DNA of 64,000 nt from CAXBNB01 sp965267535 (lineage in GTDB: Bacteria; Bacteroidota; Bacteroidia; Cytophagales; Cyclobacteriaceae), in assembly GCA_965267535.1 (NCBI GenBank), contig OZ254082.1:3596001-3660000 (forward strand). Direction: 5' to 3'. The translations under genes and the position numbers were made by a program. This document shows, in pieces, positions 36,785-45,135 of the stretch; positions within the stretch are counted from its first letter, which is position 1; every line of letters begins with the position of its first letter. The notes under the pieces are model-generated. The model was not told where the DNA came from. It saw only the letters and a list, made by a program, of their open reading frames with translations, and did not search any database.

Positions 36785-37399
36785 TTAAAGCTGCTTTAGC
36801 TCAAGATTTCTCCATCTCACTTTGATGTTTCCTCCACTGTGAATCTGCAAAGCAACACCTCCCTCGCCTTCGGCTATTTTGTCGTCTTCTATGTCTACCA
36901 TTTTAGTACCATTGAGCCACGAGGTTACTCTTCCACCTTTTACTTTAATTTTCATCTTGTTCCATTCGCCTTCTTTCAGCACTTTTTCTTTTTCTGCTTC
37001 CGGCTTTATCAACCATCCACGGCCATACGACTCGTATATACCGCCTGTGTGCTGCCCTGAAGGAGCAACTTCTACCTGCCAGCCTTTTACTTTTACTCCG
37101 TCTACTGTCGAGCGAATAAATACGCCGCTGTTGCCATTAGATTCCTGCAAAAACTCCACGGTGAGTATAAAGTCTTTGTAGTACTCGTTGGTACCGAGAT
37201 ATCCGTATTCCTTGTCAGGACCACTTTCTGAGATCAGGTTTCCGTCTTCCACGTACCATTTTTCTGTACCGTATATGGTCCATCCATCCAGGTTTTTACC
37301 GTTAAACAGTTGTATTTTTTGGGCTTGCACATTGCTCCACGCCATAAGTACCACTGCTACCAGCACTGCTACCGATCTAAAAGTTGTTTGTTTGTTCAT
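36785..37399 (-). CDS. DUF1080 (3-keto-disaccharide hydrolase) protein, copy 2
   Basis: 204 residues with a cleavable signal (VLVAVVLMAWSNVQAQ) instead of a lipobox, so probably free in the periplasm. The short DUF1080 form is marked by IQLFNGKNLDGWTIYGTEKW, LTVEFLQESNGNSGVFIRS, WQVEVAPSGQHTGGIYESYG and RVTSWLNGTKMVD. It differs clearly from copies 1 and 3, which resemble each other. It lies 43 bp before the Gfo/Idh start and 50 bp after copy 3. Confidence 0.85.
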   Translation of the reverse strand: MNKQTTFRSVAVLVAVVLMAWSNVQAQKIQLFNGKNLDGWTIYGTEKWYVEDGNLISESGPDKEYGYLGTNEYYKDFILTVEFLQESNGNSGVFIRSTVDGVKVKGWQVEVAPSGQHTGGIYESYGRGWLIKPEAEKEKVLKEGEWNKMKIKVKGGRVTSWLNGTKMVDIEDDKIAEGEGGVALQIHSGGNIKVRWRNLELKQL

Positions 37400-37449
37400 G
37401 TATTGTTTATTTATATGATTTATTAAGAATTGTTTTTACTACTGAAGCC

Positions 37450-38196
37450 TTATAGTTTTCTGATTTTTATGTTTCTAAACCAAACCATGCTGCCATGATC
37501 CTGCAGGCCTATGTATCCTTTTTTAGCTTTACCATAATCCGGCATATTGGTCCATTTCCCGGAATCTCTTCGTTTTTGCCAGTCATCTGACCAGGGTACA
37601 AATTCCACTACTTTTTCACCGTTCAGCCAGTATTCAGCTTTTTCTTTCTGAAACTTTATTCGCGAGGTATTCCACTCACCAGCCTTTTTGATCTTCTTTT
37701 TGGCAGGGTCTGCCGGATACATGGCATAGTCTGCTCCGGTTTGTTGCCAGTCGGCTACTTCCTGCGGAAAGTCTATGTCGTCGAGTAGCTGATATTCCGG
37801 TCCTGTTTCGTAGGGCGCTTTGTATTGATCGCCCTCTACTACATGGTAAAATATACCGCTGTTTCCGCCTTCACCGATTTTCCACTCGAGATAAAGTTCA
37901 AAATCTTCAAATACCTGATCGCCATATACTATGTCCCCACCGATATCGCCTCCTTTGCCCAGCGATTTCAACGTTCCGTCTTCTACTATCCACCCGTCTG
38001 GGAGTTTGTCTTCATTGAAGCCTCGCCAGCCCTGCGCCGAAACTCCATCGAACAACGATATCCACCCTTCCTGCGAGGCAGAAGATTTCTGCTGTGGCTG
38101 AGTGGCGGTTTTCTTATCGGCAGTGCTACATCCTGCTAACAGTACAATGCAGCAGACCACTGCCATCATGCTATTTTTTTTCAATGCGGTTTTCAT
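37450..38196 (-). CDS. DUF1080 (3-keto-disaccharide hydrolase) lipoprotein, copy 3
   Basis: 248 residues. The lipoprotein signal ends IVLLAGCST with Cys23. The fold is marked by WISLFDGVSAQGWRGFNEDK, FEDFELYLEWKIGEGGNSGI, PEYQLLDD, YWLNGEKVVEFVPWS and GYIGLQDHGSMVWFRNIKIR. It shares long blocks with copy 1 and probably arose with it by duplication. It is the first gene of the six-gene operon. The gene upstream is the LamG-SARP membrane regulator, 269 bp away on the same strand. Confidence 0.86.
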   Translation of the reverse strand: MKTALKKNSMMAVVCCIVLLAGCSTADKKTATQPQQKSSASQEGWISLFDGVSAQGWRGFNEDKLPDGWIVEDGTLKSLGKGGDIGGDIVYGDQVFEDFELYLEWKIGEGGNSGIFYHVVEGDQYKAPYETGPEYQLLDDIDFPQEVADWQQTGADYAMYPADPAKKKIKKAGEWNTSRIKFQKEKAEYWLNGEKVVEFVPWSDDWQKRRDSGKWTNMPDYGKAKKGYIGLQDHGSMVWFRNIKIRKL

Positions 38197-38465
38197 GGGT
38201 TACTTATTTTAAGTTGCTCAATACTCCAGCGTATCGTGAGGGACTCTACTGGAAAAAATGGGTAGCAAAAACCGGCAAAGTGTGCGCTTTTTCTAAAATC
38301 CAACCTCCTGACCGGCTTCAGCTACCTATGTTATATTGTTTAGTTTTGATGCAATATATGCGCTGAGGGCACAACAAAGGGGGTAACAACAGGGGTATCA
38401 GTTGTTTTTTTCTGTAAAAAACATACTTTAATCTAAAGCAAACGATGAGATGCGGGCAATCCTAA

Positions 38466-40793
38466 TCAAACAAAAGCCGAAAACTCAGCGGGGTATCTTT
38501 CGCCATAAAATTGCACATAAGAATGGCAAAATTGATCGAACGCATTTTTAGCCAGGGTATGATTTCCTTCCGATACCAGCAATTTGATTTTCACTTTCAG
38601 CGCTCTTTCATTCAGGGGGTCGAGTGAAAAGATAGCATTCGTGATTTTGAGTTTTAGTTCCGACGATAGCTCCAACTCGGCATTTTCCATTAGGGGGGTG
38701 AGTGTTTCTATTATCTCTTCTGAAAGCTGCCCTTTGATTGGATCTAACCACTCGTACTGCATGTTGGGCAGCAATACCCCCTGATTGATCACTCCTAGCA
38801 ATCCGGCTACATTTTGATTGATTTCCTCCGGAGCAAAATCTACTTTTAGTGCATTGATATAGCGCTTGTAGTCGGAGTAGTCCCACCTCACTCCGTCTTC
38901 TATGGTTATCTTCCAGTTTTTATTATCATAGCCTATCTCTATACCGGTATTTTTCGCCAAAATCTCCCTGATGCGCTTCATCTGTGTGCTTCGGTTGTTT
39001 TTGGCACTTTCGAAAGAGTGTCCTTCCCAAAGTATTTCTGACATCTGCTTCGAATTGATTCCGTTTTTTCTGAATGTGTATAGCAATACCAGAACGAACA
39101 ATTCTTTTCGTTTTGGAGAAAACTGATCGGAAAGGTTTACTCCCTCCTTGTTGATCAATCTAAATCCTCCAAAAAGATAGATCCCGGCTTCATTTCTATT
39201 GGATACAACCTTGGGCTGGGGTTGTTCTGCCGCTACAACGGGGGCTTCCTGAGTACTTCGCTTACTGTTTTTGCGTTTCCACACAGCATAGGCTGCCAGC
39301 AGACCCAGCAAAGCACACAGCACCAATACATACCCATTGATGCCCGATACTGCCTTTTGCTTTTCCAGTCCCTGCCTGTATATTTTTGTCACCTCTTCGT
39401 CGGTCAGCACCCTATTCCATATATACAGGTCGTCTATTCCCCCATGAAAGTATTCGCTCCAAAGGTTATTGCCTATGAGCAGAGAATTGGAGGTAATGGT
39501 AATGTCTGAAGCTGGTTTTGTAGTTACTTTTCTACCATTGTGGTAAAAGTTTACCTCCTTATTGGCCTGATACACAAACGCCACATGCTGCCACTGACCG
39601 GTCTTTACCAGCACAGAATCCGTACGATGGTCGCGAATGGCCGGTGTAGTAAAGGTGAGTCTGCCTTCTGTGATTTTTGCAGAAAACACTTCTCCAATGC
39701 CTACCAGTGCTCTACTTCCTCCTAAGTTGTCCGGCTTTATCCATGCAGAAACAGCTATTTCCTGAAAATCCATTTCTGCGGGTATGCCAAAGTCGATATA
39801 ATTGCTCTGACCATTGAATTGAGAATACATGCCTCGTTGGTCGTCTTCTGCGTATGCTACAAATCCATAGAGGTATTTGTCTTCCGGGCGAGCCTGGTTG
39901 ACTATGTTTTCATCAAAATTGAGATACAACATCAACTCATCGTTGATGTCTTTGTAATTAGCATAAAAAACTTTGATAACGTGCTCGTTGGCTGGGGTGT
40001 AGGTAGATACATCCGGCGAAAACCGGTAACCTGTTTTCTGAGGACTGACGATACGTTCGGTCATGTGTATCTTGCCGGTGCTCACCAGATCAGGCATTTG
40101 TTTCCACGACACGTCTTTCAGGGGCTTTCCTTCGTGTAGTACTATGGCCTTAAAACGTTTTATCGCATTGAGACTATCTACATACTCTTTATACAAGCTC
40201 CCGTTTTCTACCTCAAGAAAATTGGGTAGTCGGCCTTTCTTTTGAATAAGGTCTGTGACTAAGGAATCCGTTTTGTTTCGATTAGCTACATGTGCCAGGT
40301 TTAGGTATGTGAAATCGTTTGACAGGTCAGTTGTCTGAAATAACGGAGTTTGCCCAGGCTCGGGCTGCTGCCAGAGGTAATCGGTCAAGGATAAAAACCT
40401 GGGATTGTTTCTGGCAAATACAAAAAAACGATCCTGAGGCGTAATAACCACACCAAAGAGGGAATCTGCCTGCGAGGGGCTGTACAGCTTTCCGGCCAGA
40501 TCACTCTCCTGAAGTTTTTCGTGAAGATACTGCGAATCGCCCTCTACAATCAGCACAACACGTTCGGTCGGTTGCCGCTCCAAAAAATTCGCTATCGCTT
40601 TTAACGATTGGTCTTCGATCTGCTGCGAAACAATAAATGCGCGATATCCCTGCGACAGGTCTCTCTCTATGCCGGTAGCGTATTCTTTGGTAAGAAAGCA
40701 GAAATCGTCCAGGCAGGTCTGAGCGCACAGCACAATACTCCATGCTAAACACAGGCCCGTAAGCACCACCGATTTCAACCTTGGTAAAACCAT
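38466..40793 (-). CDS. Membrane-spanning regulator: PLC-like / LamG / TM / SARP-type DNA-binding
   Basis: 775 residues. A signal peptide or anchor (residues 8-24) is followed at about 30-170 by a region recalling the PI-PLC X fold (FLERQPTERVVLIVEGD). Residues 320-475 are a LamG/concanavalin domain (FNGQSNYIDFG, VSAWIKPDN, WQHVAFVYQ, YFHGGIDDLYIWNRVLT). A transmembrane helix spans 487-506. Cytoplasmic residues 538-635 form a winged helix like that of OmpR and SARP proteins (SPKRKELFVLVLLYTF, KNNRSTQMKRIREIL), and 640-775 a BTAD-like helical repeat. It looks like a one-component sensor that binds a ligand outside and DNA inside. Both flanking operons handle glycans. The PLC-like call is weak; the rest is firm. 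Confidence 0.75.
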   Translation of the reverse strand: MVLPRLKSVVLTGLCLAWSIVLCAQTCLDDFCFLTKEYATGIERDLSQGYRAFIVSQQIEDQSLKAIANFLERQPTERVVLIVEGDSQYLHEKLQESDLAGKLYSPSQADSLFGVVITPQDRFFVFARNNPRFLSLTDYLWQQPEPGQTPLFQTTDLSNDFTYLNLAHVANRNKTDSLVTDLIQKKGRLPNFLEVENGSLYKEYVDSLNAIKRFKAIVLHEGKPLKDVSWKQMPDLVSTGKIHMTERIVSPQKTGYRFSPDVSTYTPANEHVIKVFYANYKDINDELMLYLNFDENIVNQARPEDKYLYGFVAYAEDDQRGMYSQFNGQSNYIDFGIPAEMDFQEIAVSAWIKPDNLGGSRALVGIGEVFSAKITEGRLTFTTPAIRDHRTDSVLVKTGQWQHVAFVYQANKEVNFYHNGRKVTTKPASDITITSNSLLIGNNLWSEYFHGGIDDLYIWNRVLTDEEVTKIYRQGLEKQKAVSGINGYVLVLCALLGLLAAYAVWKRKNSKRSTQEAPVVAAEQPQPKVVSNRNEAGIYLFGGFRLINKEGVNLSDQFSPKRKELFVLVLLYTFRKNGINSKQMSEILWEGHSFESAKNNRSTQMKRIREILAKNTGIEIGYDNKNWKITIEDGVRWDYSDYKRYINALKVDFAPEEINQNVAGLLGVINQGVLLPNMQYEWLDPIKGQLSEEIIETLTPLMENAELELSSELKLKITNAIFSLDPLNERALKVKIKLLVSEGNHTLAKNAFDQFCHSYVQFYGERYPAEFSAFV

Positions 40794-40924
40794 AAGCGAA
40801 TAAAATTAGATAATTAGAATTATATAAGTGGTACCGCGTTTTTTTAAACGAAAACTTTTTTAGCAAGAATGATACCTGAGAGGTATTAGCTGATAAATCA
40901 TTTTGATAGAAAGACCGGAAAAGA

Positions 40925-40968
40925 AAAAACCTCAGCCATCAGTTTCAATACTGATGGCTGAGGTTTTT
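40925..40968 (-). terminator. Strong terminator after kduD
   Basis: A perfect 19-bp stem (40925-40943 with 40950-40968) closes a 6-nt loop, with A and T runs forming both ends of the stem. It lies 49 bp after the kduD stop and 131 bp before the regulator gene start, so it ends the kduI-kduD transcript and separates it from the regulator. The symmetry allows action on both strands. Confidence 0.88.
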
Positions 40969-41016
40969 GAATTTTTACGATAGTGCCGAATGACACCTAT
41001 TCTCTACCGATGGCTA

Positions 41017-41805
41017 CTATAGTTCGTTGGCGGGCTTTCCTATGGTAGCCAAAATCCCCCCGTCTACATAGATCACCTGTCCGTTGACAAAATCACTGGC
41101 TTTGGATGAAAGGAAAATAGTAGCACCTGCCAGATCATCCGGATCACCCCACTTACCTGCCGGTGTTCGGTTTACTATAAAATCATTGAAGGGGTGGCCT
41201 TCTACGCGTATGGGTTCGGTCTGGCTGGTAGCAAAGTACCCCGGTCCTATGCCGTTTATCTGGATGTTATGGCGAGCCCATTCTGTAGCCATATTTTGCG
41301 TGAGCATCTTCAATCCCCCTTTGGCAGCTGCATAAGCCCCCACGGTATTTCTACCCAGCTCGCTCATCATGGAGCAGATATTGATAATCTTTCCCTGTTT
41401 TCTGGCAATCATTCCTTTTACCACATGCTTGGAAACTATAAAGGGGCTCACCAGATCCACTTTTACTACCTGCTCAAAATCTGCTACTTCCATATCCTCC
41501 AATGCCACGCGTTTGATTATGCCAGCGTTATTTATCAATATATCGACGGCCCCTACTTCACTTTCTATCTTTTGCAGTGCTGCTGCCACAGCTTTTTCAT
41601 CTGTCACATCAAACAAATAGCCATGAGCACTAACCCCATAACTTTTGTACTGTGCCAATGCCTGATCAATTTTTTCCTGCGACGAGTGTCCATTGATTAC
41701 CACAGTAGCACCGGCCTGGCCGAGCGCTTTGGCCATAGCCATACCCAACCCATGTGTAGCCCCTGTTACCAGTGCTGTTTTTCCTTTTAAATCAAATAAG
41801 TTCAT
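41017..41805 (-). CDS. kduD: 2-dehydro-3-deoxy-D-gluconate 5-dehydrogenase (SDR)
   Basis: 262 residues of a classical SDR. TGATHGLGMAMAKAL is the dinucleotide motif, NNAGI is at about 91-95, and the catalytic residues are in GAYAAAKGGLKMLTQNMATE. GIGPGYFATSQTEPIR and FVNGQVIYVDGGILATIG match KduD and gluconate 5-dehydrogenase proteins. KduD reduces 2,5-diketo-3-deoxygluconate to 2-keto-3-deoxygluconate during breakdown of unsaturated uronates. It follows kduI with a gap of one base, so the two are translated together. A strong terminator follows. Confidence 0.88.
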   Translation of the reverse strand: MNLFDLKGKTALVTGATHGLGMAMAKALGQAGATVVINGHSSQEKIDQALAQYKSYGVSAHGYLFDVTDEKAVAAALQKIESEVGAVDILINNAGIIKRVALEDMEVADFEQVVKVDLVSPFIVSKHVVKGMIARKQGKIINICSMMSELGRNTVGAYAAAKGGLKMLTQNMATEWARHNIQINGIGPGYFATSQTEPIRVEGHPFNDFIVNRTPAGKWGDPDDLAGATIFLSSKASDFVNGQVIYVDGGILATIGKPANEL

Positions 41806-41806
41806 A

Positions 41807-42652
41807 CTATTTCAGGTCTTCTATTTTGCATACATCCATATCGCTATAGTCGAGGTTTTCTCCTGCCATACCCCACACAAAAGTATAGTTGGAAGTACCC
41901 GCTCCGGAGTGTATCGACCAGGGGGGTGATATAACGGCCTGCTCGTTTTGCATCCAGATATGGCGTGTTTCCTGTGGCTGCCCCATAAAGTGACACACCG
42001 ACTGGCCTTGCGGTACTTCAATGTAAAGATACACTTCCATGCGTCTGTCATGTACATGGGCAGGCATGGTATTCCACACACTGCCGGTCTTCAGCTCGGT
42101 CATGCCCATCTGCAACTGGCAGGTTTGTACCAGCTGATTCACTATCAACTGGTTTACTGTACGTGCATTGGCAGTTTCTGCACTACCCAACTCCAGCTTT
42201 ATTGCCTGCTCCTTAGTCACTTTTACCGTAGGAAAAGTATGGTGTGCCGGTGCTGAATTGAAATAAAATTTGGCCGGATTCGCTGTATCACTGCTGGCAA
42301 ATTCCACCTTTTCACTTCCTTTTCCAATATAAAGGGCCTCTTTGTATTGCAGAGTGTACTTTTCTCCGTCTACTGTCACTTCACCTTCCTCTCCTATATT
42401 GATAATTCCGATTTCTCTCCTTTGCAGAAAAAAATCAGCTTTCAGTTCTTCTACCGGCTCAAGTTGTAGCGGTTGATCTACGGGCATAGCTCCCCCGGCA
42501 ATATATCTGTCGTAGTGAGTTTGGGTCAGTTGTATTGTGTCTTTCTCAAAAAGGTTGGCTACTAAAAAATTTTCTCTCAATTCCTCCGTATTCATCCCTG
42601 CGGTTTCCTTTGGGCTTACCGCATAACGCGTCTCATAGTTTATTTTCTGCAT
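41807..42652 (-). CDS. kduI: 5-dehydro-4-deoxy-D-glucuronate isomerase
   Basis: 281 residues, the family length. The cupin metal site and surrounding blocks are typical of KduI: YETRYAVSPKETAGMNTEEL at the start, TYHFPTVKV-like FNSAPAHHTFPTVKV, NTMPAHVHDRRMEVYLYI and HIWMQNEQAVISPPWSIHSG. It isomerises 4-deoxy-L-threo-5-hexosulose uronate, the product of pectin, ulvan or glycosaminoglycan lyases and unsaturated glucuronyl hydrolases. It is the first gene of the kduI-kduD pair. A 38-bp palindrome covers its promoter. Confidence 0.95.
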   Translation of the reverse strand: MQKINYETRYAVSPKETAGMNTEELRENFLVANLFEKDTIQLTQTHYDRYIAGGAMPVDQPLQLEPVEELKADFFLQRREIGIINIGEEGEVTVDGEKYTLQYKEALYIGKGSEKVEFASSDTANPAKFYFNSAPAHHTFPTVKVTKEQAIKLELGSAETANARTVNQLIVNQLVQTCQLQMGMTELKTGSVWNTMPAHVHDRRMEVYLYIEVPQGQSVCHFMGQPQETRHIWMQNEQAVISPPWSIHSGAGTSNYTFVWGMAGENLDYSDMDVCKIEDLK

Positions 42653-42683
42653 ACTTATTGTCTTTACTTCATTGATTACGAAA

Positions 42684-42734
42684 CAAATATACTGCTTTAC
42701 TCTTAAAATACAATCGATTGTATTTTAAGAGTAA
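42684..42734 (-). promoter_or_regulatory. kduI promoter covered by a 38-bp perfect palindrome
   Basis: On the minus strand TTG (42713-42711) precedes TATATTTG (42691-42684) by 19 nt, a complete Bacteroidota -33/-7 promoter; the start would be near 42677, about 25 nt before kduI. A perfect palindrome with 19-nt arms runs from 42697 to 42734 and spans the -33 element and the spacer. Its core is TACAATCGATTGTA with a central CG, as in LacI-type operators. No regulator gene is adjacent. Confidence 0.75.
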
Positions 42735-42995
42735 TTTAACTGAGTGATGTCATAACGTGCTCTTACGCTGACTCAGCTTGAAGCATTTGCTCCTGATTAG
42801 GGCTACTGAATAGAATAATTTACTACTACTTCTACAGGGAGTGTGCTGATGTGCGTCTTTGCCTAGAAGCAAACAATAGCAGGTGGCACGAGCCAGGAGC
42901 TCGCACCGACGGTTAATCGAAATGGGTAGTAAATCGTTGCATCTTTTACACTACAGCCGTGTAGCTACATTACTGATGCTCTACCAACTTTTGTA
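42735..42995. other. Non-coding stretch between the kduI promoter and the PSCyt1-LRR gene
   Basis: Together with the promoter region this makes a 343-bp gap. No frame with coding character, no tRNA fold and no clear terminator were seen. Confidence 0.5.
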
Positions 42996-45134
42996 TCAGT
43001 TGAAAAATAATTGATCCACAAAAACCCAACCCGGATTTCCTTGTCCTTCATGCCACGCTGGTAATTTTTTTATCGGGTGTGCCACCACCTTATAAAAACG
43101 ATAAGGTTTCCCCTTTAAAGGAATGGGCAGCCCCTCCACACTTACAGGATGACTGTCACTGGTTGGTGGAAGTGTGATTTTTTGCTGCAACGACAGGTTT
43201 TGGCTGCTATTTCCTGCCCATACTTCCACCTGAGTAGGCAACATGACCCACGAGCGTATATTCACTCCATAGCTAAGCAATATTTCATGCAGTGCCGGAG
43301 GGTTATTTCCAAAATCGGCCAAAGCAACCATGGGGCCCTGCTCATAGCCCAACCACGACGGTGATACCAGATTGCCGGCATCCCCTTTTACATCGTCGGT
43401 AAGTGACCTGGCTCCCTCTCCTTTGTACTTATCACTAGGCTTGGTCAGCAATGATATGTTTTTAGGGTTATATCCTTTCACAAAAACAGGAATCGTTTTT
43501 ACATCGCTGGGCAGCCAGCCTTCTTGCAAAGCACGCATTTTTAGGGTTGTAAACTTGTCTAGCACCAAAGGCTTGCTATACACCAAACCGTTAGTAGAAT
43601 CGGGTTCACTCCCATCGGTAGTATAGCGTATTTCCACTCCCGGTATGGGATGTTGAATCTCAAGCTTTTCATCTTTGGCTACTATTTGTTTGTTTCCCAC
43701 AATGGCAGGTGGGTTTAACTTCAATGGGTCTTCACTCAGTACAAACCCACGATCGATTCGAATGGCCGGGTACTCTTCCATCAATGCCGCCAGCTGATTG
43801 TCATCGAGGGGGGTATTCCACAAATAAAGCTCTTCCAAACCTTTAAATTGCTCCAGCACTTCGGCTATATCTGCATCTATCTGAGTACCTGATAGCGATA
43901 GAGTAGATAATTTTTCACACTGTGTAAGCACATGTAAAGTAGCTCCTGTTATATCAGTGAAGTTGAGGATAAGTTTTTCAAGATTGGGAAAACCGGCTAT
44001 AAACTTCAAGTCCTCGTCCTGTATGGGTAGATAGGTGAGATTGAGCGATACCACCTGCTCCCTTACCTTTTCTATATCAGTAAGAAATTCGGGCTTGTAG
44101 GTTTGTCGCCCGTAGATGTTGACGTCTATGGCCGGAGAGTTGGGTGACTTCTGAGCTACCGAACGGTAGGGGTTGTTCAACGCAGCTACAGCATCGGAAT
44201 CGGCAAAATCAAAATCGTATTTGGGCTGATCACTCCTGCCCAATTCCTTGAGTCGGGCAGATGCAAGCTCATGTAACGGGTCGGACTTGCTCAACGAGGC
44301 TAAGCTAACCGTTTCATCGGCACCTTGCCTGATCCAGCTTTTGATCAGTGCCAACTCCAGTCGGGTAAGCTGAGGCTTTCCTTTGGGTGGCATGTGGTCA
44401 TCGTCTTCCATGGGCAACAAGGCTCTACGTACTATTTCACTACCCTCATCGTCTCCCGCTACCCACACAGGGCCGTTTTCTCCTCCTGCATGAATTTGTT
44501 CGATCGTAGACAAATCAAGCTGTCCCTTTTTCTTATCCGGATTGTGGCAGCTCTGGCACTTTGCTTCAATAACGGGCTGGATGAACCCTTCGAAGATAGG
44601 TGTCTTTTCATCGACGGCCAACGCATTGGTTTTCAACACAGGTGCCATGATAAAATCGGCTCCATGAGTAAGCCCTGCCCCGTAATGCCCTGCTACTACA
44701 ATAGAAAGGCAGCTAACATACAGTAGTGTCTGATATACTTTTTTGTTGGAGTAAAAGACCAACAAACCATACATCATATAACCTACCGATGCTCCTACCC
44801 ACTTGTGCACAGCCATCATATCCGATGAATATCCCTCTTCTCTGGAGAGAAACAGCCCCATAATAGCTGCTAAAACTGTAGTGAAAGCAGTCAGCAGCAA
44901 TAGAAATTTATTGATTTTTTGATACGAATTTTCCTCCAGTTGCCCTCTGAAAAGGTTGACCATGACCAGTAGCACTACAAATGCGATAGGAAAATGCAAA
45001 ACCAAGGGATGCATACGCCCCAGCGGTTGCATCCACACGGGTACTTCCAGATACGATTCGAATAACAACAGGACAGTCAACAAGCATAGCAGAAAAAACA
45101 CTGCATCCGACACTAACTTCTCAATTTTCTCCAT
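42996..45134 (-). CDS. Membrane protein with planctomycete-type cytochrome c, LRR and chitobiase-like domains
   Basis: 712 residues. Residues 10-165 contain about five hydrophobic segments with RMHPLVLHFPIAF and GHYGAGLTHG, like DUF2231 proteins. At about 190-275 is a PSCyt1 domain with the haem motif CQSCH, followed by DHMPPKGKPQLT. Residues about 340-465 form leucine-rich repeats (LEKLILNFTDITG, LSTLSLSGTQID, LEELYLWNTPLDD). Residues about 475-560 carry a chitobiase-like segment (EIRYTTDGSEPDST), and the end is beta-rich. It is anchored in the inner membrane with the bulk outside. It follows the DUF1501 gene by one base. Function is unknown. Confidence 0.8.
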   Translation of the reverse strand: MEKIEKLVSDAVFFLLCLLTVLLLFESYLEVPVWMQPLGRMHPLVLHFPIAFVVLLVMVNLFRGQLEENSYQKINKFLLLLTAFTTVLAAIMGLFLSREEGYSSDMMAVHKWVGASVGYMMYGLLVFYSNKKVYQTLLYVSCLSIVVAGHYGAGLTHGADFIMAPVLKTNALAVDEKTPIFEGFIQPVIEAKCQSCHNPDKKKGQLDLSTIEQIHAGGENGPVWVAGDDEGSEIVRRALLPMEDDDHMPPKGKPQLTRLELALIKSWIRQGADETVSLASLSKSDPLHELASARLKELGRSDQPKYDFDFADSDAVAALNNPYRSVAQKSPNSPAIDVNIYGRQTYKPEFLTDIEKVREQVVSLNLTYLPIQDEDLKFIAGFPNLEKLILNFTDITGATLHVLTQCEKLSTLSLSGTQIDADIAEVLEQFKGLEELYLWNTPLDDNQLAALMEEYPAIRIDRGFVLSEDPLKLNPPAIVGNKQIVAKDEKLEIQHPIPGVEIRYTTDGSEPDSTNGLVYSKPLVLDKFTTLKMRALQEGWLPSDVKTIPVFVKGYNPKNISLLTKPSDKYKGEGARSLTDDVKGDAGNLVSPSWLGYEQGPMVALADFGNNPPALHEILLSYGVNIRSWVMLPTQVEVWAGNSSQNLSLQQKITLPPTSDSHPVSVEGLPIPLKGKPYRFYKVVAHPIKKLPAWHEGQGNPGWVFVDQLFFN

Positions 45135-45135
45135 C

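Noticed and set aside
40872..40886. ATACCT-gag-AGGTAT dyad upstream of the membrane regulator
   Set aside because: Six-base arms are expected by chance in a region this size, and no promoter box is aligned with it.
41194..41790. 198-codon open frame on the plus strand
   Set aside because: It is antisense to kduD, which is complete and in an operon with kduI.
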